Positions 41,686-50,440 of a stretch of 64,000 nt of DNA are shown in pieces. Position 1 is the first letter of the stretch. Each line of letters begins with the position of its first letter. A program made the position numbers and the translations under genes. The DNA comes from Paucidesulfovibrio longus DSM 6739 (GTDB lineage: Bacteria > Desulfobacterota > Desulfovibrionia > Desulfovibrionales > Desulfovibrionaceae): assembly GCF_000420485.1 (NCBI RefSeq), contig NZ_ATVA01000014.1, positions 186,001 to 250,000 of the forward strand. Reading direction: 5' to 3'. The notes under the pieces are model-generated. The model was not told the DNA's origin, ran no database searches, and was given only the letters and a program-made list of their open reading frames with translations.

Positions 41686-42093
41686 ATGAAATACGCGCGA
41701 ATATTCGGCGGCGTGGTCCGCGAGGTTTGGGACCAGCGGCCTGTTCTGCATCCCGGCATCGAGATCGCCGAGGTGGGCGGGGCGGTTCTCGCCGGATGGA
41801 TCGTGGACGGGGACGGCGACATTGTCCCCCCGGACAAGCCGGAGACGTTTGAAACGTGGGACAAAGCTGCCGGAGCATATGTCGTGGACGCCTCGGCCAG
41901 GGACGCGGCGCGGCAGGAGGCGATCAAAATCGAGCTGGCCTCCCTGGATGCCGCGGCCGTCCGCCCGGCGCGGGCCGTGCTCGCGGCCCAATTGGCCGGG
42001 GTGGCGCCGGACGCGGCGGACACGGCGCGGCTCGCCGAGATCGAGGCGCGGGCAAGGACGTTGCGTACGGAGCTGGCCACGCTCGACCTCTGA
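41686..42093 (+). CDS. Phage tail-fibre-associated protein, 135 aa
   Basis: Starts MKYARIFGGVVREVWDQRPVLHPGIEIAEV, matching small proteins found after fibre genes, and ends in a coiled Ala-rich helix. Eleven bp after the fibre gene with AGGAAGG as binding site. May be a chaperone or a distal fibre component. Confidence 0.65.
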   Translation: MKYARIFGGVVREVWDQRPVLHPGIEIAEVGGAVLAGWIVDGDGDIVPPDKPETFETWDKAAGAYVVDASARDAARQEAIKIELASLDAAAVRPARAVLAAQLAGVAPDAADTARLAEIEARARTLRTELATLDL

Positions 42094-42136
42094 CGCGCAG
42101 GGCGGTCGAGGTCCGGGAGCGAGTCTGAATGCGCAT

Positions 42137-42164
42137 GGCCGGGGAGACGGATGCTTCCCCGGCC
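42137..42164 (+). terminator. Hairpin after the tail block
   Basis: Arms GGCCGGGGA (42137-42145) and TCCCCGGCC (42156-42164) with a 10-nt loop. No T-run, so termination may be partial. Confidence 0.5.
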
Positions 42165-42213
42165 TCGCGGGAGGCGGCCCGCTCTCCGGCGCTCTGCGTT
42201 GTCCGTGCGCCCC

Positions 42214-42243
42214 TTGCGGGTCGTGCTCCGGATGCGGTATGCT
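42214..42243 (+). promoter_or_regulatory. Promoter candidate for mltD
   Basis: TTGCGG (42214-42219), 18 nt, TATGCT (42238-42243). Ends 7 nt before the ATG at 42250, so either the transcript is nearly leaderless or translation starts at the in-frame ATG at 42232 from another promoter. Confidence 0.4.
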
Positions 42244-42249
42244 GAAGAA

Positions 42250-43431
42250 ATGAGAAAAGCCAAGCGCACTTTTGTTTTCCTTTGTCCGGCCCTGCTCGCC
42301 GCGCTCGTTCTGGGCGCGTCCCTGCCTGCGGGCGCGTTCGAACGGCAGGCCGTTTCCGGCGCGGACAGGACGGCCGAGGCCGTTGCCGAAGCCGCGGCGT
42401 TTCCGTCGCTGCTTTCCTGCATCCGGGTGGAGGGACCGCTGGACTTCTGCGGCGAGCCCGTGCCCCTGGAACTGGACGACGTGCGCGAACGGCTGGAAAA
42501 GGAAATGCTCGTGCTGCTCTGGGACCGCGCCCAGGTCATCCTCAACGCCAAGCGCGCGGGCCGGTATTTCCCCTACATCGAACAGCGGCTCGCCAAGCGC
42601 GGCATGCCCGACGACCTCAAGTACATCGCGGTCATCGAAAGCGCGCTGCGGCCCCACGCCGGATCCCACAGGGGGGCTGTGGGCTACTGGCAGTTCATCC
42701 GCCCCACGGCCCAGAAATACGGGTTGCGCGTGGACGGGAACATCGACGAACGCCGCAACATCTTCACCTCCACCGAGGCGGCCCTGGACTTCCTCCAGGA
42801 GCTGCACGACGAATTCGGCTCCTGGGCCGTGGCCTGCGCCGCGTACAACATGGGCGACAACGGCATGCGCAAGCGCATCCGCATCCAGGGCGTGCAGGAC
42901 TACTACCGGCTGTATCTCCCGCTGGAAACCCAGGCCTATGTCTTTCGCGCCATGGCGGCCAAGATGATCCTCTCGGACCCGGCCCGGTACGGCTTTCATT
43001 TTCAGGAGCAGGACTTCTACGACGCGCCGGACTTCGACCGCATCACCCTGACCGTGGCCAAGGACACGCCCCTGGCGGACATCGCCGCAGCGGCCGGAAC
43101 CTATTACAAGGTCATCAAGGACTTGAACACGCAGATCCTGGGCGACGACCTAGTGCGCGGAACGCACGTGCTGCTGCTGCCCAAGGGCTCGGCCAAGGGC
43201 TTCGTGGCCCGGCTCAAGGGCGTGGAAGCCGCGCCGCAATCCGCCTCTGCCCCGGCGCGGGGGGTGGACCCCTCCAAAAAGGAACTGCGCACCTACGTGG
43301 TCAGGCCGGGGGACAACGTCCATGCCATCGCCCGCAGGCTCGGCGTGCCCCTGAACGCGCTGCTGCGGCCCAACGGCCTCAAGCCGGACAGCGTGATTCA
43401 TCCGGGCCAGCGCCTGCTTGTGGCCGACTAG
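42250..43431 (+). CDS. mltD: Membrane-bound lytic murein transglycosylase D
   Basis: 393 aa with a signal peptide (VFLCPALLAALVLGASLPAGA). The lytic transglycosylase domain has the catalytic Glu130 in VIESALRPHA, then GAVGYWQFIRPTAQKYGL and CAAYNMGDNGM. One LysM module is present at about 346-391 (TYVVRPGDNVHAIARRLG). It cleaves peptidoglycan. Host-type gene directly downstream of the tail block; I see no reason to call it a phage lysin. Confidence 0.9.
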   Translation: MRKAKRTFVFLCPALLAALVLGASLPAGAFERQAVSGADRTAEAVAEAAAFPSLLSCIRVEGPLDFCGEPVPLELDDVRERLEKEMLVLLWDRAQVILNAKRAGRYFPYIEQRLAKRGMPDDLKYIAVIESALRPHAGSHRGAVGYWQFIRPTAQKYGLRVDGNIDERRNIFTSTEAALDFLQELHDEFGSWAVACAAYNMGDNGMRKRIRIQGVQDYYRLYLPLETQAYVFRAMAAKMILSDPARYGFHFQEQDFYDAPDFDRITLTVAKDTPLADIAAAAGTYYKVIKDLNTQILGDDLVRGTHVLLLPKGSAKGFVARLKGVEAAPQSASAPARGVDPSKKELRTYVVRPGDNVHAIARRLGVPLNALLRPNGLKPDSVIHPGQRLLVAD

Positions 43432-43447
43432 ACCGGTCGCGACGTCC

Positions 43448-44050
43448 TCAGCGCCGCCGCTGGAGTTCGCGGAAGCGGCGCGGGGTCATCTTCAGTCCGC
43501 CCTGCGCCCAGAATCCCGCCCGTGCGGCCCTGGCGTCCTTTTCGGCCCGGGCCAGCCGTCCCGCGTGCCGCTCCGCCTCGTCGTAGGCCACGGCCAGGGC
43601 CAGTCCCCGCGACACGAGTTCCTCGTTGAGCATGCGCCCGTCCTTCCAGACATAGGCCAGGATCCGTCCGTAGCGGTCCGTGCGGCGCGGGCCGTATTCC
43701 AGCTCCAGCACCTGCCCCTTGCAGAATTTTCGGCTCAGTTCCCTGGCGCGCTGCGCATATTCCTGACCCTTTTCCGGGCAATCCAGGCCGAGCAGGCGGA
43801 TCTGGAACCGGCCCGGCGGCCCGTTTTCCCGTTCCGCCAGGAGCGAGTCCCCGTCCAGCGCGGTGATGCAGCGGACCCTGTCGCGCGGGGCCGGAAGATT
43901 TTCCTGGGCGCGGCCGCTCGCGGCCAGGACGCCGAGGAGCAGCGGCGCGATCCAGAAGGCGAGCAGGCAGGCCCGGCGCGTTCCCCGCGATGCGGGCACA
44001 AGGCATAAGCGGCTTGCGGAGCCGGTTGCGGAGCGGTTGCAAAAGCGCAT
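43448..44050 (-). CDS. Secreted thermonuclease-like (SNase) protein
   Basis: 200 aa. Hydrophobic signal at about 28-48 (LLAFWIAPLLLGVLAASGRAQ). The SNase core reads VRCITALDGDSLLAE, RLLGLDCPEKGQEYAQRAR, LEYGPRRTDRYGRILAYVW and LNEELVSRGLALA. The Arg in RLLGLD and the Glu in the ELEYG/QEY region fit the family's active site only partly, so activity is uncertain. The start is uncertain for want of a binding site; the very long frame upstream is an antisense shadow of the histidine kinase. Confidence 0.78.
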   Translation of the reverse strand: MRFCNRSATGSASRLCLVPASRGTRRACLLAFWIAPLLLGVLAASGRAQENLPAPRDRVRCITALDGDSLLAERENGPPGRFQIRLLGLDCPEKGQEYAQRARELSRKFCKGQVLELEYGPRRTDRYGRILAYVWKDGRMLNEELVSRGLALAVAYDEAERHAGRLARAEKDARAARAGFWAQGGLKMTPRRFRELQRRR

Positions 44051-44170
44051 GGCCGGAGCATACGCCCGGTCGCGGCCCCTGCCCAGCCCCCGGAACAGCG
44101 CACGCGCGGAAGCGGGCGCAATTCGCCGCCGGGGGCAGGGGGGACATTGATAGCCGGGCTGCTTTGGGCT

Positions 44171-44197
44171 ATTGAATGAGGGTATTGAACATTCAAT
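44171..44197. promoter_or_regulatory. Inverted repeat before the hybrid kinase
   Basis: Arms ATTGAATG (44171-44178) and CATTCAAT (44190-44197) with an 11-nt centre, ending 12 nt before the ATG at 44210. Looks like an operator overlapping the start region. Confidence 0.55.
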
Positions 44198-44209
44198 CCC
44201 GGAGACTGC

Positions 44210-47200
44210 ATGCATCCCCGACTCGACGAGTTGCTCGAAAAGCTGGCCGCGTGCGTTGAGCGCCTGGCAGCCGGAGAAGCCGGAGAACAGGGACTCGTCA
44301 TGGGCCGGGAGCTGGAGGGCCTGCTCCTCGAGGCGCGGGAAAGCGGCGGGGAGCGCCGCTTTTTCCGGCGACTCGCGGACGGCGTTCCGGACGGGCTTTT
44401 CCGCCTGCGCCTGCGCGACCGCACCTTCGAATACATCAATCCCGCCATGGAAGCGCTCACCGGCTACGTCCGGAGTGAATTCTGCGGAACTCCCGGCATC
44501 TTCCGGGAAGTGATCCACCCCCGCTGGCTCGACTACGTGGAAGAGGCGCTGCGCCAGATGGACGCGGGCCGCAACGAGGGCGAATACGAGATCGCCGTCG
44601 TCACGCGGGGAGGCCAGGAGCGCCGCATCCTGCTGCGCACCATCCTGGTGCGCAAGGACGGCCGGCCGACCCACGTGGAAGGCGTGGCCCGGGACGTGAC
44701 CGCCACGCGCCAGACCGAGAGCATGCTTCGGCGTCATCTTTTCATGACCGACGCCACCCGCGACCCCATGAGCCTGATCGGCAGGGACTACCAGTACAAG
44801 GCCGCGAACCGGGCCTTTCTGGAATCGGTCAAGGCCATCTGCCGCAACCCTCTGGGACGGCACGTTTCCGAGGTCTGGAGCGAGCGCGTCTTCAGCGGGG
44901 TGATCAAGCAGGCCCTGGACGAATGCCTTTCCGGCCGGGAAGTGGTCTACGAGGCCTGGTTCGGTTTTCCCGGCCAGCCCGAGGGCTATTACGAAGTCAC
45001 CTACACGCCCTACCGCGAGGACGGCGCGGGCGTGACCCACGTGGTGGTGGTATCCCGCGACCTGACGCGCCGCAAGCTCGCCGAGGAGGCGGGCCGCCGG
45101 GCGGACGCGCGGTTCCGGCAGGTGGTCGAGAGCATCAGCGACGTGATCATGACCCTGGGCCCGGACCGCGAGCTGACATACGTCAGCCCGGCCATGATCC
45201 GTCTCGCGGGGCTGGAGCCGGAGGGGCTGCATGGCCGCCGCCTCGAGGAATTGGTGCATGCCCAGGACAGGCAGGCGCTCGTTTCCTCGCTCGGTGCCAT
45301 CCTGGAGACGGGCGAGGCCAGCGCGGAATGCCGCATCCTGGCGCAGGACGGCACTCCGGTCTGGGTGCGCATGGCCGCGCGCGCCCTGGTGGAAAACGGA
45401 GAATACCTCGGCGCTGCCGGGCGGCTGACGAACATCTCCCTGCGCAAGCAGACCGAGGAGGCCCTGGCCCGCAGCGAGCGCAAGTATCGTGACATTTTTG
45501 AAAATATTCAGGACGTCTACTTCGAGTGCGATTTCGAGGGCAACATCCTGGAGATCAGCCCCGCAGTGGAGCGCATCAGTTTCTACACCCGGCAGGAGAT
45601 ACTCGAAACCGGGGTTCTTCCGCTGCTGGACGGCCCGGAGGACGGCGAACGGATGCTCCTGGAGCTGGAGCGGTTCGGCCACGTGTCGGACCAGGAGATA
45701 CGCTTCCGCGACAAGGACGGGACCGTGCGCTATTTTTCGGTCACGGCCCGCCTCGTCTCGGACTCGGAAAGCAGCCGCAAGGTGGTCGGCTCCCTGCACG
45801 ATGTGACCGTGCGGCGCGCGGCCCAGCTCGAAGCCCAGCAGGCCAAGGATTTCGTCGAGAGCATCATCGACGCCGTGCCCGATCCCGTCTACGTCAAGGA
45901 CGGCGCGCATCGCTACGTCATGGCCAACAGGGCCATGTGCGTGCTGCTCGGACGCGGGCGCGAAGACGTGGTGGGACGGACCACCTGGGAACTCTTCGAT
46001 TCCGAGCAGGCCGAGGGATTCGCAGCCATGGACGACCGCGCCCTGCGGAGCGGCGGCAAGGTCATGCACGAGGAAGATTTCTGGGACGCCTCCGGGGTCT
46101 GGCGGCTGCTGGCCACGAGCAAGGCGGTTTTCCAGGGGCGCGACGGCGGGCGGCTGCTCGTGGGCGTGGTCCGCGACATCACCGAGGCCCGGCGTCTTCA
46201 GGAGGAGCTGCGCCGCGCCAAGGACGAGGCCGAGTTCCTGGCCGAGTCCAAGAGCCGTTTCCTGGCGAACATGAGCCACGAGATCCGCACGCCCCTGAAC
46301 GGCGTCATCGGGATGCTCCAGCTCCTGAACCTGACGGAGCTTTCCGGGGAGCAGGCCGAATATGTGGGCACGGCCCTGGGCTCGGCCCTGGGGCTGCTGG
46401 CCGTGATCAACGACATCCTCGATTATTCCAAGATCGAATCCGGGCGCATGCACTCCCCGCGAGAGCGTTTTTCCATGGCGGCCATGCTGCGCACCGTGGA
46501 GCGCGCCCTGGCCGAGCAGGCCCGCAGCAAGGGCGTCGACCTGGAGTTCGAGGTCAGCGACGCGGTGCCCAGGGTTCTCAACGGTGTCGAGTCCCGGCTG
46601 CGGCAGGTGCTCTTCAATCTCGTGGGCAACGCGGTCAAGTTTACGGACAGGGGCAGCGTGCGCGTCCGGGTGCATGCCTTCCATCGCTCGGACCCGCGCG
46701 GCGACCTCCAGCTCTACTTCGAGATCGAGGACACGGGCATCGGCATAGCCGATGACAATCTGGAGCGGATTTTCGAACCGTTCGTCCAGGCGGACGAGGC
46801 CCCTTCCCGGCGCTATCAGGGCACGGGCCTCGGCCTCGGCATCGTGCGGAGACTGGTGGACATGATGCATGGCTCGCTCTGCGTCGGCAGCGAGCTGGGC
46901 AAGGGGACCGACATCGTCTTCACGGTCTTTGCCCAGAGCGCGCTCCCCGGCGAAGCCGTGGACGAGGAAGAGCCCAGGGAGAGCGCACCGCTTCCGGTCA
47001 CTCCGGAGCGTTCCCTGCGGGTGCTCGTGGCCGAGGACAACAACGTGAACATGATCCTGGCGGAGCGCTTTCTGCGCAAGCTCGGGCATGACCCCGTGGG
47101 CGTCGAAAACGGCCAGCTGGCCCTGGACGCGCTGGAGAAAGCCGCAGCCGAGGGGCGACCTTTCGACGTGGTCTTCATGGACATCCAGATGCCCGTGCTG

Positions 47201-47419
47201 GACGGCGTGGAAACCGTGCGCCGCATCCGCGCCGGGGTGGACGGAATCCCGCGCGGGCTGCCCGTGGTGGCGCTCACGGCCCACGCCATGGAAGGCGACA
47301 TGGAGCGCTTCCTGGAGCTGGGCATGGACGGATACCTTGCCAAACCGCTCGACTTCAAGATATTCGCCGAACTCTTGAACGAGCTGTTTTCCGGGCAGGA
47401 GCGGAACCTCGACCCCTGA
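44210..47419 (+). CDS. Hybrid sensor histidine kinase with several PAS domains
   Basis: 1069 aa. About five PAS domains in series (about 60-665), a HisKA domain with phosphorylation site His690 (SHEIRTPLNG), an ATPase domain with FNLVGNAVKFT and EDTGIGIA, and a C-terminal receiver with phosphoacceptor Asp991 (VFMDIQMPV). No membrane segments, so it senses in the cytoplasm. GGAG precedes the start. It has no adjacent output regulator; a separate Hpt protein at 59058 is a candidate phosphorelay partner. Confidence 0.9.
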   Translation: MHPRLDELLEKLAACVERLAAGEAGEQGLVMGRELEGLLLEARESGGERRFFRRLADGVPDGLFRLRLRDRTFEYINPAMEALTGYVRSEFCGTPGIFREVIHPRWLDYVEEALRQMDAGRNEGEYEIAVVTRGGQERRILLRTILVRKDGRPTHVEGVARDVTATRQTESMLRRHLFMTDATRDPMSLIGRDYQYKAANRAFLESVKAICRNPLGRHVSEVWSERVFSGVIKQALDECLSGREVVYEAWFGFPGQPEGYYEVTYTPYREDGAGVTHVVVVSRDLTRRKLAEEAGRRADARFRQVVESISDVIMTLGPDRELTYVSPAMIRLAGLEPEGLHGRRLEELVHAQDRQALVSSLGAILETGEASAECRILAQDGTPVWVRMAARALVENGEYLGAAGRLTNISLRKQTEEALARSERKYRDIFENIQDVYFECDFEGNILEISPAVERISFYTRQEILETGVLPLLDGPEDGERMLLELERFGHVSDQEIRFRDKDGTVRYFSVTARLVSDSESSRKVVGSLHDVTVRRAAQLEAQQAKDFVESIIDAVPDPVYVKDGAHRYVMANRAMCVLLGRGREDVVGRTTWELFDSEQAEGFAAMDDRALRSGGKVMHEEDFWDASGVWRLLATSKAVFQGRDGGRLLVGVVRDITEARRLQEELRRAKDEAEFLAESKSRFLANMSHEIRTPLNGVIGMLQLLNLTELSGEQAEYVGTALGSALGLLAVINDILDYSKIESGRMHSPRERFSMAAMLRTVERALAEQARSKGVDLEFEVSDAVPRVLNGVESRLRQVLFNLVGNAVKFTDRGSVRVRVHAFHRSDPRGDLQLYFEIEDTGIGIADDNLERIFEPFVQADEAPSRRYQGTGLGLGIVRRLVDMMHGSLCVGSELGKGTDIVFTVFAQSALPGEAVDEEEPRESAPLPVTPERSLRVLVAEDNNVNMILAERFLRKLGHDPVGVENGQLALDALEKAAAEGRPFDVVFMDIQMPVLDGVETVRRIRAGVDGIPRGLPVVALTAHAMEGDMERFLELGMDGYLAKPLDFKIFAELLNELFSGQERNLDP

Positions 47420-47516
47420 AGCGTTCCGATTCCGCATGAAATACAGGCCCCCGCCGCAAGCATGGGCGAGGGGCGCGTCCGCGTTGCAGATCATGGTTCG
47501 CCGAGGAGGAAAAAGC

Positions 47517-48830
47517 ATGCTTGCGGCCCTTGACCGTTGGTTCAAAGTAAGAAACTCCGGGAGCACCGTCCCGCGCGAGCTTGTGGCCGGGCTGACCACG
47601 TTCGTGACCATGTCCTACATCATCGTGGTCAATCCGCTGATCCTCCGGGACGCGGGCATTCCCGTGGGCGCGAGCATGGTGGCCACCATCCTTTCCGCAT
47701 TTTTCGGCACGCTGGCCATGGGGCTCTATGCCAACCGTCCCCTGGCCGTGGCCCCCTACATGGGCGAGAACGCCTTCATCGCCTACACGGTCTGCGGGGT
47801 GCTCGGCTATTCCTGGCAGACGGCCCTCGGCGCCATTTTCATCAGCGGCGTGCTGTTCATGCTCATCACCCTCTTCGGCGTCCGGCAATGGCTGGTGCGC
47901 TCCATTCCCAAGAGCCTGAAGCAGGGCTTCACCATCGGCATCGGCCTGTTTCTGACCTTCATCGGACTGATGACCACCGGGGTCATCACCCAGAGCGCGG
48001 CCCCCGGCGTTCCCGTCAGTCTCGGCAATTTCGGGGACATGAACGTCTTCCTGGCCGTGTGCGGCTTCGTGCTCATGTCCGCGCTGATGGCCTGGCGCAC
48101 TCCCGGCGCGATCATCATCGGCATCCTGGTGATCTCGGCCATGGCCTTCGGCATCAGCGCGGCCCCGATTCCCGAGCATTGGTTCGGCCTGCCGCCCTCC
48201 CTGGGCGAGACCTTCCTGGCGATGGATGTTGGCGGGGCGCTGGCCTGGGGCTTCTTTTCCGTGATCCTGACCGTGCTGGTCATGGATTTCGTGGACACCA
48301 TGGGCACGCTGCACGCCGTGCATCAGGCGGGAGGCATGCTCGACGAGAACGGCGACGTGCCCGACATCAGGAAGCCGCTGCTCGTGGACGCCATGACCAC
48401 GGTGGTGGCGGCCTGCCTGGGCACGACCAGCGCCGGAGTCTACATCGAGTCCGCCACGGGCATCGAGTCCGGCGGGCGCACGGGCCTGACGGCCGTGGTC
48501 ACGGCGCTGCTCTTTCTTCTGGCCCTGTTCATGGCGCCGCTGTTGACGGCGGTTCCGGCCTGCGCGTATGGCCCCAGTCTGGTGGTGGTGGGCATGCTCA
48601 TGATGTCCGGCGCGGGCGACATGAACTTCAAGAGCATGGACGAGCTGCTGCCCGCCTTTCTGACCCTGGTCCTGATGAGCTTCACCTACAACATCGGCAT
48701 CGGCATGACCGCGGGCTTCGTGGCCTATCCCGTGATGAAGATTCTCGTGGGCAAGCCCGAGGAGGTTCCCGCGGGCATGTGGGTGCTTTCGGCCATTTCC
48801 CTGCTCTTCTTCCTGTTCTACCCCCACTAG
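47517..48830 (+). CDS. Purine permease, AzgA/NCS2-type
   Basis: 437 aa, about 12-14 membrane segments, matching the hypoxanthine/guanine/adenine (AzgA) branch of NCS2: RELVAGLTTFVTMSYIIVVNP, APYMGENAFIAYTV, FVDTMGTLHAV and a conserved E in STGIESGGRTGL. GAGGAGG precedes the ATG at 47517. Imports a nucleobase, probably with protons; exact substrate unknown. The HD-GYP gene follows after 26 bp. Confidence 0.88.
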   Translation: MLAALDRWFKVRNSGSTVPRELVAGLTTFVTMSYIIVVNPLILRDAGIPVGASMVATILSAFFGTLAMGLYANRPLAVAPYMGENAFIAYTVCGVLGYSWQTALGAIFISGVLFMLITLFGVRQWLVRSIPKSLKQGFTIGIGLFLTFIGLMTTGVITQSAAPGVPVSLGNFGDMNVFLAVCGFVLMSALMAWRTPGAIIIGILVISAMAFGISAAPIPEHWFGLPPSLGETFLAMDVGGALAWGFFSVILTVLVMDFVDTMGTLHAVHQAGGMLDENGDVPDIRKPLLVDAMTTVVAACLGTTSAGVYIESATGIESGGRTGLTAVVTALLFLLALFMAPLLTAVPACAYGPSLVVVGMLMMSGAGDMNFKSMDELLPAFLTLVLMSFTYNIGIGMTAGFVAYPVMKILVGKPEEVPAGMWVLSAISLLFFLFYPH

Positions 48831-48856
48831 GACCGGCGAGAAGGCGAACGCAGAAC

Positions 48857-49846
48857 ATGACCTCCATGGAAAAAAAAGAACGCAACTGGATTCCGGCCTC
48901 CTTTTTTCCCGTCTCTCCCCTGATCCTCGTCCCCGAGGCATTGGGCGAGTTTTCTGTCTATTTGCGGCAGAACAAGGAATTCGTGCTCTATGCGCGCTCC
49001 GGCGAGAAGTTCACCGCGGAGCAGCGGGTCAAGCTCTTTGAGAGCGGGGTCGGGGAGGTCTTTGTCCAGACCGTGGAGAAGCCCGGATTCGACAAATACG
49101 TGGAGGACAATCTCGGCGGCATCCTCACGGACGAATCCCTGCCCATGCAGGAGCGTTCGCGGCTGTTTTACGAGGCCACGGCCAACGTGGTCCGGGATGC
49201 CTTCAACGACAAGCTCCCCCCCAGGCTCATGGAGGAGAAGTTCGTCCGCATCGAAAGCATGGTCCGGCAGAGCATGGATTTCCTCAAGGACGAGCGGGCG
49301 CTCAAGGCCATCGGGCCGTTCATCAGCCACGACTACAAGACCTACACCCACAGCCTGCACGTCTTCGTCTACGCCCTGTCGCTGCTGGCCTGTTTCGACG
49401 TTCCGGAGGAGGAACATTTCGAATACGGCCTGGGAGCCATGCTCCACGACATCGGAAAGACGCGCATCCCGCTGAAGGTGCTCAACAAGCGCGGCGCTCT
49501 GACCCAGGAGGAGCGCAGCCTGGTGGAGACGCATTCGGTCCAGGGCGTGGCCCTCTGCGCCGGGCTGGACATCAGCCAGCGCACCTTCAACTGCATTCTG
49601 TTCCACCATGAGCGCATGGACGGAACGGGCTACCCCTCGGGCATCGGAGGCATGGACATCCCCCTGGCCGTGAAGTGCATCACCATCGCGGACGTCTTTG
49701 ACGCGCTGACCTCGAACCGGCCCTACGCGCCGGCCATGCGGGCCTACGACGCCCTGATCCTCATGCGGCACGAGATGGCCGGGGCCTTCGACATGAGCGT
49801 ATACAAGCGGTTCATCGAGATGCTCAGCGGTTCGTCTCTGATCTGA
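48857..49846 (+). CDS. HD-GYP domain protein, 329 aa
   Basis: An N-terminal domain of about 140 aa (PVSPLILVPEALGEFSVYL) followed by HD-GYP with complete residues: His165, HD at 197-198, His226, HH at 250-251 and GYP at 258-260. Likely active cyclic-di-GMP phosphodiesterase. It is distinct from the one at 26301 in its N-terminus. ATG at 48857. Confidence 0.88.
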   Translation: MTSMEKKERNWIPASFFPVSPLILVPEALGEFSVYLRQNKEFVLYARSGEKFTAEQRVKLFESGVGEVFVQTVEKPGFDKYVEDNLGGILTDESLPMQERSRLFYEATANVVRDAFNDKLPPRLMEEKFVRIESMVRQSMDFLKDERALKAIGPFISHDYKTYTHSLHVFVYALSLLACFDVPEEEHFEYGLGAMLHDIGKTRIPLKVLNKRGALTQEERSLVETHSVQGVALCAGLDISQRTFNCILFHHERMDGTGYPSGIGGMDIPLAVKCITIADVFDALTSNRPYAPAMRAYDALILMRHEMAGAFDMSVYKRFIEMLSGSSLI

Positions 49847-49874
49847 GCCTCAAAGAAAGCAAGGAGAGCGTGCA

Positions 49875-50372
49875 ATGCGGACGATTGGAAAACCGACGCT
49901 CCTGGTTCTCGCCCTGCTGGGCGCGCTGCTGGCGGGCTCGGCTCTGGCGGCCGGACCCGGCTACCCGGACGCCCGTCGTCCGGAGGACTTTCGGGGCGCG
50001 CGCTTCGGCGCGACGCTGGAGGAGATTCCCGGCCTGCACCCCGTTTCCGAGCGCATGCCCCGCGCGGGCGAACGCTTCAAGGACGTCTATTACCGGGAAG
50101 GGGAGCCCCCGACCCTGGGCGAGGCCAGCATCGTTTCCGTGGCCTATTATTTCCGCAAGGATCGCCTGCGCTCCGTGATCCTGACCATGCAGGGCGACGT
50201 GAACGCCTTTCTGGTCAAGGACATGCTTATCTCCAAGTTCGGCCCCGGCCGCCAGCTCGGCCCGCTCTACGGCTGGACCTGGGAGGATTTTTCCGTGAGC
50301 CTGGGACCGCTGGACGATTCGGGCATGCACGCCCTGACGTACACGCTGGAGCGCGACCCGGAGTCGGAATAG
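49875..50372 (+). CDS. Secreted hypothetical protein, 165 aa
   Basis: Signal peptide at 1-25 (TLLVLALLGALLAGSALA). The mature domain is strand-rich (VSVAYYFRKDRLRSVILTM, WTWEDFSVSLGPL) and resembles small periplasmic domains seen in delta-proteobacteria. AAGGAGA precedes the ATG. Co-oriented with the HD-GYP gene and closed by a bidirectional terminator. Confidence 0.6.
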   Translation: MRTIGKPTLLVLALLGALLAGSALAAGPGYPDARRPEDFRGARFGATLEEIPGLHPVSERMPRAGERFKDVYYREGEPPTLGEASIVSVAYYFRKDRLRSVILTMQGDVNAFLVKDMLISKFGPGRQLGPLYGWTWEDFSVSLGPLDDSGMHALTYTLERDPESE

Positions 50373-50405
50373 GCGCGTCTTTCGCCTCGCTCCGAGCATG
50401 GCAGG

Positions 50406-50432
50406 CCCCCCGGAACGGAATGTTCCGGGGGG
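50406..50432. terminator. Bidirectional hairpin terminator
   Basis: Arms CCCCCCGGAAC (50406-50416) and GTTCCGGGGGG (50422-50432) with a 5-nt loop, between convergent genes. Confidence 0.85.
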
Positions 50433-50440
50433 GTTCGCGT

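Noticed and set aside
42250-43431. Phage endolysin
   Set aside because: It has a signal peptide, a host-type MltD layout with LysM and its own promoter; no phage-specific feature.
43448-47611. A 1387-codon open frame on the minus strand
   Set aside because: Only its 3' part (43448-44050) is a real nuclease; the rest is antisense to the histidine kinase, which has clear PAS, HisKA, ATPase and receiver motifs. Long antisense frames are common in GC-rich DNA.
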